Positions 17,780-26,867 are shown, numbered from the stretch's first letter. The stretch is DNA of 64,000 nucleotides from Planctomycetota bacterium (GCA_023150555.1 JAKLKQ010000009.1:16669-80668), one strand, 5' to 3'. The notes: generated from the sequence alone by a model not told the origin. Made by a program: numbers and translations.

Positions 17780-18040
17780 TCAGGTGGCGTCCAGGCCCTC
17801 GGGGTCGTCGGCGCCCTCGGGGTCCGGAGGCGGCGGGGCCTTGCTGGGGATCACGTAGTTTTCGCTGAACCAGTTGCCGAGATCGACGTCGCGGCAGCGC
17901 TTGCTGCAAAAAGGAAAGGCCGGGTGATCTGCCACTTTTTCGAAGCGGAAAGCCTTGCCGCACCGGGGGCAGCGGCCTTCGCGCGCACCGGCGTGGCCGG
18001 GCGCTTTTTCCGCGGAACCGGCGATGACAGCCCCCTTCAG
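17780..18040 (-). CDS. yacG: YacG-type zinc-binding DNA gyrase inhibitor, non-ATG start
   Basis: Reading back from the TGA at 17780 gives an 86-residue frame with the YacG zinc signature: RCPRCGKAF, then FCSKRCRDVDLGNWFSENY, so C-x2-C and C-x3-C separated by 15 residues, and an acidic tail. E. coli YacG binds GyrB and blocks gyrase. There is no ATG, GTG or TTG upstream of the first Cys in this frame. The most natural start is CTG at 18040, which overlaps the TGA of the upstream gene (CTGA). That suggests translational coupling, or a base error that hides a normal start. The 5' end is uncertain; the family call is firm. Confidence 0.7.
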   Translation of the reverse strand: MKGAVIAGSAEKAPGHAGAREGRCPRCGKAFRFEKVADHPAFPFCSKRCRDVDLGNWFSENYVIPSKAPPPPDPEGADDPEGLDAT

Positions 18041-18453
18041 GCGCCGGCGGCGATCTGGACGCGCTTGCGCCTGGACGAGCGCTTGCGTGCCGGCGGAGTC
18101 TCCTTCGCCGGTTCGGGCTCAGACTGGTTCTGCAGCGCGGAATCGTTTTCCTGGGCTTCGAGGATCTTGCGGACCTCGGCCTGCACGGCCTCGATCTCGC
18201 GTCGCCACTTGATCCTGCCCTGAAAGCCCACGACGACTTCGTACATCTGCTGGGCGCGCTTGAGTTCGCGCTCCAGGGCACGCAGCCGTTCGTGGTCGTC
18301 GCGTCGCGGCTGGTTGTCGCTGTCCTTCCGGTCCCGCGAAGTGTCGTAGATCATGCCACGGCGCCAGATCTGGCCGTAGTGCCGGCGGCAATAACCTTTC
18401 GCATGGGCGGGGTTGGGACAGGCTTCCACAATGCAACGGGCCGGCTTACGCAT
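18037..18453 (-). CDS. small zinc-finger / coiled-coil protein
   Basis: This 138-residue protein begins with a compact metal-binding motif, Cys7-x4-Cys12-x9-Cys22-x2-His25, within CIVEACPNPAHAKGYC and RRHYGQIWRRG. A long charged helix (about 45-95, ERLRALERELKRAQQ) and a very basic C-terminus (RKRSSRRKRVQ) follow. Similar N-terminal motifs occur in phage and plasmid proteins and near HNH nucleases, but no nuclease domain is present. It probably binds nucleic acid. I start at ATG 18453 because GGAGGAGG lies seven bases upstream; the longer frame begins at 18480. The TGA stop overlaps the proposed start of yacG. Confidence 0.6.
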   Translation of the reverse strand: MRKPARCIVEACPNPAHAKGYCRRHYGQIWRRGMIYDTSRDRKDSDNQPRRDDHERLRALERELKRAQQMYEVVVGFQGRIKWRREIEAVQAEVRKILEAQENDSALQNQSEPEPAKETPPARKRSSRRKRVQIAAGA

Positions 18454-18532
18454 AAAGCAACCTCCTCCATTCCCCCCCAAGGGAAAGGCGAGTGCTTTTC
18501 CGCGTCCTTTCGGATGTCAAACGGAAGTAATG

Positions 18533-18560
18533 GATGTACGATGCGGGCGAACCAAGTCAA
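18533..18560 (-). promoter_or_regulatory. candidate promoter for the zinc-finger/yacG pair
   Basis: On the reverse strand, TTGACT (18560-18555) and TACATC (18538-18533) are 16 bases apart, 80 bases upstream of the start at 18453. The surrounding 18454-18801 gap (348 bases, A+T-richer, with short A and T runs) contains no gene that I can support and should also hold the promoter of the forward prepilin peptidase. Confidence 0.4.
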
Positions 18561-18801
18561 CAAAAAAGTTGAAAATCATTTTATCTGCGCTTCATCGAAC
18601 GCGCGTTCGTCCAACGTTGGTAAAAAATCGGACGGTGCGCCGGAAATTGCATACCATGTGGTACGATGATCGCCAAGAAAGCTCCGGATGCGGTTCGGAA
18701 CTGGCGTAATCGGCGCGCCGAAGATACGAAGGTATAGCGCGACGCAGCGTTCATCTTCTACGGGCGACGGGCCGCGCCTCCGAATAGTCCAGGGTCTCTT
18801 G

Positions 18802-20094
18802 ATGCCGCCGGCACCGATTCCATTCCCACCCTGGACGCCGTGGTTTATTGTCGGCTCCGCCTTCCTGCTGGGCGCAATCCTGGGCAGCTTCGTCAACGCC
18901 GCCGTTTACCGCCTGCCGCGCAACATCTCGATGCTCACCCGCACGCGCTCATTCTGCCCGAAGTGCGAGCACAACCTGGCGTGGTACGACAACGTCCCAA
19001 TCCTAAGCTACCTCGTCCTGCTCGGGCGCTGCCGGTACTGCAAGGCGCCGATCCCGCGGCGCTACCTGAACGTCGAGCTGATCGTCGCGTTCCTGTTCGC
19101 GCTCTCGGCCTACCAGGCCTTCGTGCTCAACACGCCGCCGTGGCTGGGCGGCAAGGGCGTGATGCCCTGGATCGTGACGGCCGTCCAGATGGTGCTGATC
19201 GTGGACCTGGCCTGCATCGCGTTCACCGACCTTGAAACTTTCTACATCCCGGTCCAGACGACCTGGCCGTTCATCGTGGTGGGCCTGGCGCTGGCGCCGG
19301 CCTTTCCCGAACTGCATCTGTGGTGCACGCCGTGGACGGGGCACGCGCGCTGGGACGCCCTGATCGACAGCTTCCAGGGCCTGATCGTCGGCGCCGGAAT
19401 CCCGTGGCTGGTGGGCTTCTGCACCATCGTGTTCGTGCGCAAGGAAGGCATGGGCGCCGGCGACAGCCACCTGCTGGGCATGATCGGCGCGATGCTGGGC
19501 TGGAAGCCGGCCTTCGCGACGTTTATGCTCGCGATCTTCGCCGGGACCTTCATCGGCGTCTCGGCCCTGGTCTGGGACCGCATTCAGCAGGCGCGCCAGG
19601 GCGACAAGTGGAAGCCGCGCCAGGCCACCTTCGAACTCAGCGACGACGAGTTGCAGGAAGCGCCCGGCCCGGACTGGCCGATGCTGGCGATGGGCGGCGG
19701 CGTGATGGCCTTCGAGGGCCTGCTGCTGGTGCTCTACATGCGCGGCGCGGCGCAGCTGGCCTACACAAAGGACGTGACGCTGATCTCCTTCACCCTGGGC
19801 ATGCTGATCGGCGCGCTGCTGTTCTTCGGCTATTTCGTAAAGAAGCAAATGGTCCAGCTCGGCACCTGGCCCAAGGACGACCGCATCGAAGAGAACGAAG
19901 AAGGCAAGAAGGTGGCCGTCATGGTCGGCAACTACATCCCCTTCGGGCCCTCATTGGCGCTGGCGGGGGTGATCGTCATCTTCTACGATCCGGCCATCCG
20001 GCTGCTGGCGGAGTGGTGGTTCACCGGCGTCACACTGCCTTGGTGGAACTACTACACCATCACCAAAGAGTGGATCCTACCCCTGATCGGTTGA
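18802..20094 (+). CDS. type IV prepilin peptidase, long form
   Basis: This membrane aspartyl peptidase and N-methyltransferase processes type IV pilins and type II secretion pseudopilins. It has the N-terminal GSFVNAAVYRLP segment, the zinc pair FCPKCEH and CRYC, and the two catalytic Asp motifs: FTDLETFYIP and the GxGD site GMGAGDSHLLG. The family is usually 230-290 residues; here it is 430, with a charged loop (about 270-310) and a C-terminal extension of three or four further helices. I start at ATG 18802, just before the first helix. It ends three bases before hisH. Confidence 0.88.
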   Translation: MPPAPIPFPPWTPWFIVGSAFLLGAILGSFVNAAVYRLPRNISMLTRTRSFCPKCEHNLAWYDNVPILSYLVLLGRCRYCKAPIPRRYLNVELIVAFLFALSAYQAFVLNTPPWLGGKGVMPWIVTAVQMVLIVDLACIAFTDLETFYIPVQTTWPFIVVGLALAPAFPELHLWCTPWTGHARWDALIDSFQGLIVGAGIPWLVGFCTIVFVRKEGMGAGDSHLLGMIGAMLGWKPAFATFMLAIFAGTFIGVSALVWDRIQQARQGDKWKPRQATFELSDDELQEAPGPDWPMLAMGGGVMAFEGLLLVLYMRGAAQLAYTKDVTLISFTLGMLIGALLFFGYFVKKQMVQLGTWPKDDRIEENEEGKKVAVMVGNYIPFGPSLALAGVIVIFYDPAIRLLAEWWFTGVTLPWWNYYTITKEWILPLIG

Positions 20095-20097
20095 GCC

Positions 20098-20727
20098 ATG
20101 AAGATCGCCGTCATAGACTACGGGCTGGGCAACATGCGCAGCGTCGAGCAGGCCCTCGCGCACCTTGGCGCGCAGGCCCAGCTGACCTCCGCGCCCGCCG
20201 ACCTCGAAGCCGCCGACGCCCTGGTGTTGCCGGGCGACGGCGCCTTCGGCGACGGCATGAAGGGCCTGGCCGAGCACGGCCTGGTCGAACCCATCCGCGC
20301 GCTTGCCAAGACCAAGCCGCTGCTGGGCATCTGCCTGGGCCTGCAGATGTTCTTCGAGTCCAGCGAGGAGTCGCCGGGCGCCGTGGGCCTGGGCCTTCTT
20401 AAAGGATGCTCCAAACGCTTCACCGGGGCGGCCTTCGGCGCCGCGGGCGGCCTGAAGGTCCCGCACATGGGCTGGAACCGGCTCTCCATGGCCCGCCCGC
20501 ACCCCGTCTTCGAAGGCGTCGCCGACGGCTCGCACGTCTACTTCGTGCACTCCTATTACGTTGCGCCGGCCGACGCGGCGGACGTGATCGCGCGCAGCGA
20601 CTACGGCGGACCGTTCTGTGCGGTGGCCGGTCGCGAACGCTTTGTCGGATGCCAGTACCACCCCGAGAAGAGCCAGCGCGCCGGCATACGGATGCTCAGG
20701 AACTTCCTCGACTGGGCGGGGCGCTAA
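20098..20727 (+). CDS. hisH: imidazole glycerol phosphate synthase subunit HisH
   Basis: This 209-residue class I glutamine amidotransferase supplies ammonia to HisF in histidine synthesis. It has the N-terminal IDYGLGNMRSVEQAL motif, the oxyanion-strand LPGDGAFGD, the nucleophile Cys79 in GICLGLQ and the His/Glu pair in YHPEKS near the C-terminus. No other his gene is adjacent; hisA lies about 10 kb downstream, so the pathway is scattered. The start is three bases after the prepilin peptidase stop. Confidence 0.95.
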   Translation: MKIAVIDYGLGNMRSVEQALAHLGAQAQLTSAPADLEAADALVLPGDGAFGDGMKGLAEHGLVEPIRALAKTKPLLGICLGLQMFFESSEESPGAVGLGLLKGCSKRFTGAAFGAAGGLKVPHMGWNRLSMARPHPVFEGVADGSHVYFVHSYYVAPADAADVIARSDYGGPFCAVAGRERFVGCQYHPEKSQRAGIRMLRNFLDWAGR

Positions 20728-20763
20728 GGCCCTAGTAGCCTTCATAAATATAAAGGAGCGGAC

Positions 20764-21888
20764 ATGGCCCTGGTGCCTCCCAAGGCGGAACTGAACGCGC
20801 GGCTGAAGAGATTTCGCGAGGTCCTGCGGCGCGAGCGCCTGGGCGGTGCGCTGATCACCGAACCCGTCAACGTGCGCTACCTGAGCGGCTTCACCGGCGA
20901 CGACAGCGCCCTGCTGGTGACGGAAAATCGCCGCTTCCTGGTGACCGACTTCCGCTACCTCGAAGAGGCCGCGAACTCCGCCAAGGGCTGGACCGTCGTC
21001 ACCAAGGCCCCGCTGCACAGCCGGGCCGCCGGGCTGATGGAGAAGGCCGGCCAGGTGGCCCGCAAGGTGCGCGCCGGGAGCCTGGCCATCGAGGCCAATG
21101 ACCTGAGCCTGCTGGAAGCCAGCCACCTGCGCAAGTCCGCGCGCGGCGTGCGTGTGCGCCCGACCGCCAGCCTGGTCGACCGGCTGCGCCTGCTGAAGTC
21201 GGACTGGGAAGTCCGCCAGATCGAGAACGCGCTGCGCATCCAAGAGCGAAGCTTTCAGGAAGTCTGCCGCCTCCTTAAACCCGGGCTGCGGGAGTACGAG
21301 GCCGCGGCCGAGCTGCGTTACCGGATGGTCCGCTCGGGCGCCGACGACCAATCCTTCGAATGCATGTTTCAGTGGGGGACGAACTCCAGCCTGCCCCACG
21401 GAAGGCCCACGGACCGAAAACTTAAGTCCAATAGCATCATACTGATAGACTGGGGCGCGAAGTATGGCGGGTATCACGCTGACTTGACGCGGACATTTTT
21501 CCTGGGTAGGATCGCCCCTCGCTTAAGGAAGATTCACGAGATCGTGGCCGAGGCCCAGCGGCGGGCGGTCGCTCGCGTCGGGCCGGGCGTACCCTTGAAG
21601 GAGGTGGATGCAGCGGCCCGGGATTACATCCGTAAAGCCGGATTCGGCAAGCAGTTCGGCCATTCGACGGGACACGGATTGGGTCTGCGCATTCACGAGT
21701 CGCCCACGGTTTCCGGACTGGCCCGCGGGGAGCTGAAGCCGGGGATGGTTGTAACCATCGAACCGGGCATCTACCTTCCGGGCATCGGCGGCGTGCGCAT
21801 CGAGGACGATGTGCTGGTCACCGGCAAAGGCCGCCGCGTACTCAGCCGGCTGCCCATTGGACTCCGCTGGAACGGAGCAAACAGGTAA
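20764..21888 (+). CDS. M24 family Xaa-Pro aminopeptidase
   Basis: This 374-residue dimetal aminopeptidase removes N-terminal residues next to proline. It has a creatinase-like N-domain followed by a pita-bread catalytic domain. Metal ligands are visible: the two Asp in IDWGAKYGGYHADLT, the His in GHSTGHGLGLRIHE and the Glu in TIEPGIY and VRIEDDV. AAAGGAG before ATG 20764 is a strong ribosome site. It precedes accB and accC, the familiar order in which efp often lies between; efp is absent here. The stretch around 21360-21530 is somewhat less G+C-rich than the rest, but the motifs are intact. Confidence 0.9.
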   Translation: MALVPPKAELNARLKRFREVLRRERLGGALITEPVNVRYLSGFTGDDSALLVTENRRFLVTDFRYLEEAANSAKGWTVVTKAPLHSRAAGLMEKAGQVARKVRAGSLAIEANDLSLLEASHLRKSARGVRVRPTASLVDRLRLLKSDWEVRQIENALRIQERSFQEVCRLLKPGLREYEAAAELRYRMVRSGADDQSFECMFQWGTNSSLPHGRPTDRKLKSNSIILIDWGAKYGGYHADLTRTFFLGRIAPRLRKIHEIVAEAQRRAVARVGPGVPLKEVDAAARDYIRKAGFGKQFGHSTGHGLGLRIHESPTVSGLARGELKPGMVVTIEPGIYLPGIGGVRIEDDVLVTGKGRRVLSRLPIGLRWNGANR

Positions 21889-21909
21889 CCCAGGACCCAC
21901 CGGAAGATC

Positions 21910-22404
21910 ATGCCAAAAGACCTCGACACCATCGAGAAGCTGATCAAGTTCATGGAAGAGCACGGACTGTCCGAGCTCTCCGTAAAACAGGGCGACCTGG
22001 AGTTCAGGGCGCGGCGCGGCGAACGCCCCGCGGCCTATCCCTTCGCCTCCGTCAGCCCCATCGTCCACGGCGTGCCCATGGATGCGGCAGCCTCCGGCTT
22101 CCAACCGGCGGCGGCCGACACCAGCGCCAAGGGCGCCGCGGCTGCCGGCAAGCCCGAAGGCAACTTCAAGGAGATCTGCTCGCCGATCGTGGGCACCTTC
22201 TACCGCAAGCCTAACCCGAACGCCCCGCCGTACGTCGAACTGGGCGACCGGGTCGAGAAGGACACGGTGGTCTGCATCGTCGAAGCGATGAAGGTGATGA
22301 ACGAGATCAAGGCGGACGTTTCCGGCACGATCAAGAAGCTGCTGGTCGAGGACGCCACGCCGGTCGAGTTCGGACAGCCCCTGTTCCTGGTCGAACCAGG
22401 CTAA
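21910..22404 (+). CDS. accB: biotin carboxyl carrier protein of acetyl-CoA carboxylase
   Basis: This 164-residue carrier has an N-terminal helix (DLDTIEKLIKFMEEHGL), an Ala-rich linker and a C-terminal biotinyl domain. The biotin-accepting Lys128 lies in EAMKVMNE, and the thumb segment is FYRKPNPNAPPYVE. It shuttles carboxybiotin between AccC and AccAD in fatty-acid synthesis. It lies 21 bases after the M24 peptidase and 29 bases before accC, so it is part of one operon. Confidence 0.95.
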   Translation: MPKDLDTIEKLIKFMEEHGLSELSVKQGDLEFRARRGERPAAYPFASVSPIVHGVPMDAAASGFQPAAADTSAKGAAAAGKPEGNFKEICSPIVGTFYRKPNPNAPPYVELGDRVEKDTVVCIVEAMKVMNEIKADVSGTIKKLLVEDATPVEFGQPLFLVEPG

Positions 22405-22433
22405 GCGCAGCGGACCGGGCCCCAATCCGCCTC

Positions 22434-23792
22434 ATGTTTTCCCGCATCCTGATTGCCAACCGCGGCGAGATCGCCCTGCGCGTCATCCGAACGTGCAAGC
22501 GGATGGGCATCGAGACCGTCGTGGTCTACAGCACCGCCGACCGCGACGCGGTGTACCTGCGCCTGGCCGACCGCGCCATCTGCATCGGGCCGCCCGCGCC
22601 GCGCGACAGCTACCTCAACATCAACAGCATCATTGCCGCCGCGGAGATCGCCGACGTCGAGGCCATCCACCCCGGCTACGGATTCCTGAGCGAGAACGCG
22701 CACTTCGCCGACGTCTGCCGCAGCTGCAAGATCGTCTTCATCGGCCCACCCACCTCGGCCATCGAGAACCTCGGCGACAAGATCCGCGCCAAGGAGATCG
22801 CACAGAAGGCCGGCGTCCCCACCGTCCCCGGCAGCGAAGGCGGCCTGGAGAACGAGGACGCCGCGCTGGCCATCGCCGAGAAGATCGGCTACCCGGTCAT
22901 CCTGAAGGCCGCGGCCGGCGGCGGCGGGCGCGGCATGCGCGTGGCCCACAACCCCATGAGCCTGCGCAGCAGCTTCGCACAGGCGCGCGCCGAGGCCGAA
23001 TCGGCCTTCAAGGACGGCACGCTGTACCTCGAGAAGTTCATCGAGTCGATGCGCCACGTCGAGGTGCAGATCCTGGGCGACGAGCACGGCACGGTGTTGC
23101 ATCTGGGCGAGCGCGATTGCACGGTCCAGCGCCGCAACCAGAAGTTGATCGAGGAATCGCCCTGCACGGTGATCGATAAGCGCACCCGCTTCGACATCCA
23201 GACCGCCGCCGTGAAGCTGATGAAGGCCGCCGGCTACACCAACGCGGGCACCGTCGAGTTCATCTACGACCGCAAGGACCGCAAGTTCTACTTCATGGAA
23301 GTCAACACGCGGCTGCAGGTCGAGCACCCCGTCACCGAGATGGTCACCGGGCTGGACCTGGTCGAAGAGCAGCTGCGCGTGGCCAGCGGCGAAGCCCTGC
23401 GCTACCGGCAGAAGGACATCCTGCGGCGCCTGGAAGCCGGCGGACACAGCTTCGAATGCCGCATCAACGCAGAGGACCCGTCGCGCAAGTTCGCGCCCGC
23501 GCCAGGCACCTTGTCGCTCTACTGCCCGCCCGCGGGGTCGGACGTGCGCATGGACAGCCACGTGTACTCGGGCTACACCGTGCCGCCCTTCTACGACTCG
23601 ATGCTGGGCAAGCTGATCGTGCACGGCAAGGACCGACCGGACGCGATCCGCCGCATGCGCAACGCACTCGACGAGTTGGTGATGGAAGGCATCGCCACCA
23701 CGCTCTCGGTGCACCGCGAGATCTTTGGGCACGCGAAGTTCGTCTCGGGCAGCTACGACACGTCCTTCGCCGCCTCGGAGCTGGGACTGTAA
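22434..23792 (+). CDS. accC: biotin carboxylase of acetyl-CoA carboxylase
   Basis: This 452-residue ATP-grasp enzyme carboxylates biotin on AccB using bicarbonate and ATP. Landmarks are LIANRGEIALRVIRTCK at the N-terminus, GYGFLSENAHFADVC, the glycine loop KAAAGGGGRGMRVA, and the metal and substrate site MEVNTRLQVEHPVTEM. The length is typical. It follows accB directly. The next gene, a phosphofructokinase, starts 72 bases downstream. Confidence 0.96.
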   Translation: MFSRILIANRGEIALRVIRTCKRMGIETVVVYSTADRDAVYLRLADRAICIGPPAPRDSYLNINSIIAAAEIADVEAIHPGYGFLSENAHFADVCRSCKIVFIGPPTSAIENLGDKIRAKEIAQKAGVPTVPGSEGGLENEDAALAIAEKIGYPVILKAAAGGGGRGMRVAHNPMSLRSSFAQARAEAESAFKDGTLYLEKFIESMRHVEVQILGDEHGTVLHLGERDCTVQRRNQKLIEESPCTVIDKRTRFDIQTAAVKLMKAAGYTNAGTVEFIYDRKDRKFYFMEVNTRLQVEHPVTEMVTGLDLVEEQLRVASGEALRYRQKDILRRLEAGGHSFECRINAEDPSRKFAPAPGTLSLYCPPAGSDVRMDSHVYSGYTVPPFYDSMLGKLIVHGKDRPDAIRRMRNALDELVMEGIATTLSVHREIFGHAKFVSGSYDTSFAASELGL

Positions 23793-23864
23793 CCCAATGC
23801 GCCAGAACGCCCTTGCTTTGAGCAAGTGGCCAGGTACCATGCTTTTGCTGTACGGAGGAAGTTC

Positions 23865-24971
23865 ATGAAGCGCGTTGGTATCTTGACCGGAGGTGGTGAC
23901 GCTCCGGGGCTCAATGCCGTTATCCGCGGTGCCGTCATTCGACTGGCCCAAGAGAAGGCGGAAGAGTACCAGTGCATCGGCTTCGTCGATGGCTGGGCCG
24001 GTTTGCGCGACAAGGTCACCCTTTCACTGGATCCCGGCAGAGTCGACGAGATCCTACACCAGGGCGGCACGATCCTGGGCACCTCACGCACCAACCTCTA
24101 CAAGAACCCCGACGACGTTCGCAAGGCCGTCGCCGCCTACAACTCCTGCGAACTCGACTCGCTGATCGCCATCGGCGGCGACGACACGCTTGAGATCGCC
24201 TACTACCTGCACCGTGACGAAGGCATCAAAGCCATCGGCGTGCCCAAGACCATCGACAACGACGTGCTGGGCACCGACTTCACGTTCGGCTTCTGGTCCG
24301 CCGTCGAGCAGGCCACCAGCGCCATCGACAGCCTGCGCGTCACCACCATGAGCCACCACCGCGTCATGGTCGTCGAGTGCATGGGCCGCCACGCCGGCTG
24401 GATCACCGCCTACGCCGGCCTGGCCAGCGAGGCCGATTTCATCGCCGTGCCCGAGCGCCCCGTTCACATCGACGACATCGCCCGCGCCGTGCGCCATACC
24501 CGCGAACTGGGCAAGCTACACTCCATCGTCGTCGTCGCCGAGGGCGCGTCCATCGGCGGCGTCGAACCCAAGCCCCGCGTGGTCAAGACCACCAACGGAA
24601 ACTGGGAGATCACGCAGAAGATCCAGCGCGACAGCTTCGGCAACGCCGTGCTGAAGCCCGGCGAAATCGCCGAGGCCGTAGCCGGCGAACTCGAGAAGGC
24701 CACGGGCTTCGAGACCCGCGGCATCGCCCTGGGACACCTGCAGCGCGGCGGCGCCCCCTGCGCCTTCGACCGCATCCTCGGCACCCGCTACGGCGTCACC
24801 GCGGCCGAAGCGGTAATCCACAAACATTTCGGGCACTTGGTCGTTCTGCAAGGGCTCAACGTTGAGACCGTGCCTATGAAGGGCGCCGTCCGCGAAACGC
24901 AGAACGAGAAGAAGCGCTACAAGTATGTACCCGACTCATTCTTGGACCTGGCAGAGGTTTTCTACGGTTAA
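23865..24971 (+). CDS. phosphofructokinase, PPi-type motifs
   Basis: This 368-residue phosphofructokinase has GILTGGGDAPGLNAVI at the N-terminus and the fructose-6-phosphate motif MGRHAGW. The phosphoryl-donor positions read GGDDT (104-108) and PKTIDND (127-133). In ATP enzymes these are GGDGS and PGTIDND; Asp and Lys at these positions are the known mark of PPi-dependent enzymes. I therefore infer reversible, pyrophosphate-driven phosphorylation of fructose 6-phosphate in glycolysis and gluconeogenesis. ATG 23865 with GGAGGAAG upstream is a better start than the longer frame from 23826. Confidence 0.88.
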   Translation: MKRVGILTGGGDAPGLNAVIRGAVIRLAQEKAEEYQCIGFVDGWAGLRDKVTLSLDPGRVDEILHQGGTILGTSRTNLYKNPDDVRKAVAAYNSCELDSLIAIGGDDTLEIAYYLHRDEGIKAIGVPKTIDNDVLGTDFTFGFWSAVEQATSAIDSLRVTTMSHHRVMVVECMGRHAGWITAYAGLASEADFIAVPERPVHIDDIARAVRHTRELGKLHSIVVVAEGASIGGVEPKPRVVKTTNGNWEITQKIQRDSFGNAVLKPGEIAEAVAGELEKATGFETRGIALGHLQRGGAPCAFDRILGTRYGVTAAEAVIHKHFGHLVVLQGLNVETVPMKGAVRETQNEKKRYKYVPDSFLDLAEVFYG

Positions 24972-25123
24972 TCCCCTGAACATTTGAACGGTTCGTCCGG
25001 TCCCGGGTTAGCTTGCGCGGCATACCCGGGAACCTTGTCCCTGTTCCGCGCAGATACGGCCGAGCGTCTCCCGACGTCAAGATACCAAGGGAAGCCGGCA
25101 CCGGTTGGAGAAGGAGAAGTACC

Positions 25124-25333
25124 ATGCCGACAGGCAAAGTGAAGTGGTTCAACGATCAGAAGGGCTATGGGTTCATTACGCCGGACGACGGCGACCGGGA
25201 CCTGTTCGTTCACCACACCAGCATCCTGGCCGAAGGGTTCCGCACCCTGAGCGAGGGGCAGGCGGTGGAGTACGAAGTCGAAGAGAGCGACAAGGGCCCC
25301 AAGGCCGCCAAGGTAAAGCCTGTCCAGGCCTAA
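25124..25333 (+). CDS. cold-shock domain protein
   Basis: This 69-residue single OB-fold protein of the CspA family has both RNA-binding motifs: KGYGFI (RNP1) and DLFVHH (RNP2, with the usual HHTSI ending). It binds single-stranded RNA or DNA and melts RNA structure. GGAGAAGGAG precedes ATG 25124. The 150-base leader after the phosphofructokinase gene suits the long 5' leaders known for csp genes. A strong terminator follows at 25365. Confidence 0.93.
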   Translation: MPTGKVKWFNDQKGYGFITPDDGDRDLFVHHTSILAEGFRTLSEGQAVEYEVEESDKGPKAAKVKPVQA

Positions 25334-25364
25334 CCGGTAAGCTCCACATACTTCTGTAGAACCG

Positions 25365-25397
25365 AAAACCCCCGCCCTTTACCGGGCGGGGGTTTTT
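25365..25397. terminator. rho-independent terminator, probably bidirectional
   Basis: A 12-13 bp stem (25365-25377 with 25384-25397, core CCCCCGCCC/GGGCGGGGG) with a TTTACC loop is followed by TTTTT on the + strand and preceded by AAAA, so it can work in both directions. It lies between the convergent csp gene and the sulfatase. Confidence 0.9.
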
Positions 25398-25410
25398 CTT
25401 TGCGTGAAGG

Positions 25411-26715
25411 TCAGCCAGCCGGCACCTCGAACGTGTCGCCCGTCCGTCGGCACCATTCGCCCAGCAGCGCGCGATGCTCGGCAAGCGCCGCGCGCGCCTG
25501 AGGTGCCGTCGCCAGGTTGCGCGTCTCGCCGGGGTCGGCCTCGAGATCGAAAAGCTGCTCGGGCCGCGCGCCGTAGGAGAAGGCCGCGTACTTGTAGCGC
25601 GCGCTGCGCACCATCCGCCCTTTCTTGCTTGCGTCTTCCGTGTCGGGTTCCAGTTCCGCCGCCACATAGGTGCGCCCCGGCTTTTCCGGATCTTCGATCA
25701 CGCTGCGCAGGCTCACGCCGCTGACCGCGGCAGGGACCTGGATCCCCGCGTAGTCGCACAGCGTCGGCAGCACGTCGACGCCGCTGGCCAGGTGCGTGGC
25801 GTCGCAGGTGCCGGCCGGGATGCGCCCGGGGTAGCGCAGCACCAGCGGCACCTTCGTCTGCTCCTCGTACAGCATCAGCTTTACGATCAGCCGATGCGCC
25901 GCCACGCCTTCGCCGTGGTCGCTGGTGAAGAGCACCAGCGTCTCGCGTTCCAGACCGCTTCGCCTCAGCGCGTCCAGCACGCGCCCGATCTGCACATCGA
26001 CGTCCTCGGCGAAACGGTAGTACGCGTTCAGGTAGCAGCGCCACTGCGTCTCCGTCCAGTCCACCGTCCAGTTGTTCTCGTTGCCATAGTAGGTCCGCGC
26101 GCGGGCATCCTGGATGAACTCCGGTTCGCCAGGGTCCCGTTCGAAGTTCGGCGGCAGCGGAGGATAACTCGCGGCATTCGGGTGCTCGGCCGGGTTGTGC
26201 CGCGACCAGCCACAGATGTCGTGCGGGTTCACAAAGCTTGCCACCAGCAGCCACGGCGCGCGCGGCGCGTTCTCGAGAAAGCGCACCGCCGCATCGGCGA
26301 CCGGCGCGTCGATGTCCGCGCCGTGGCGGATCTTCTCGACGTTCTCGACCGGCAGGAAATCGAAGCCGCGCCAGTCGGGCGGCGTCATCGAACTTCCGGC
26401 CTGCGCGAGGTGCCACTTGCCCGCGTAGGCGGTGTGGTAGCCGCCCGCACGGAAGAGTTCGCCCAGGTTGGGGATCTCCGGGTTCACGCGAATGTTGTTG
26501 AAGAGCACGCCCGTCTCGTGCGCCGTGCGCCCCGTCAGGAGGCAGCTGCGTGACGGCCCGCAGACCGGCACGGCGCAGTAGCTGCGCTCGAAGCGGATCC
26601 CGCCCGCGGCCAGCGCGTCCAGGTTCGGCGTATTCAGATGGGGGTTGCCGTAAGCGCTCATCGCGCGCAGCGTCTGCTGGTCGGTCATCAGAAAGAGGAT
26701 GTTGGGCCGTTTCAT
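25411..26715 (-). CDS. type I sulfatase
   Basis: This 434-residue arylsulfatase-family hydrolase has NILFLMTDQQ at the N-terminus (metal Asp11), the formylglycine site Cys52-GPSR (type I, C-x-P-S-R, needing a formylglycine-generating enzyme or anSME), KWHL and the metal pair SDHGEG. No signal peptide is visible if Met at 26715 is used, so cytosolic action or a missed leader are both possible. The in-frame codons upstream to 26835 look non-coding. Substrates of this family are sulfated sugars, phenols or choline. It is divergent from mnmG. Confidence 0.88.
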   Translation of the reverse strand: MKRPNILFLMTDQQTLRAMSAYGNPHLNTPNLDALAAGGIRFERSYCAVPVCGPSRSCLLTGRTAHETGVLFNNIRVNPEIPNLGELFRAGGYHTAYAGKWHLAQAGSSMTPPDWRGFDFLPVENVEKIRHGADIDAPVADAAVRFLENAPRAPWLLVASFVNPHDICGWSRHNPAEHPNAASYPPLPPNFERDPGEPEFIQDARARTYYGNENNWTVDWTETQWRCYLNAYYRFAEDVDVQIGRVLDALRRSGLERETLVLFTSDHGEGVAAHRLIVKLMLYEEQTKVPLVLRYPGRIPAGTCDATHLASGVDVLPTLCDYAGIQVPAAVSGVSLRSVIEDPEKPGRTYVAAELEPDTEDASKKGRMVRSARYKYAAFSYGARPEQLFDLEADPGETRNLATAPQARAALAEHRALLGEWCRRTGDTFEVPAG

Positions 26716-26867
26716 GGGGCCGATGGTACACCAACGGGAGGCCGATTGCCTGCCCTGCCCGGCGCCCCGCCGCTGTGGTATCCTGTTTGCCTTGAGGAAG
26801 TTCCCGGCGCGACTCGGTACCACGCGCACGTGCAAGGGAGCGCAAAGCGACAGGCGCTGTACAGGCT

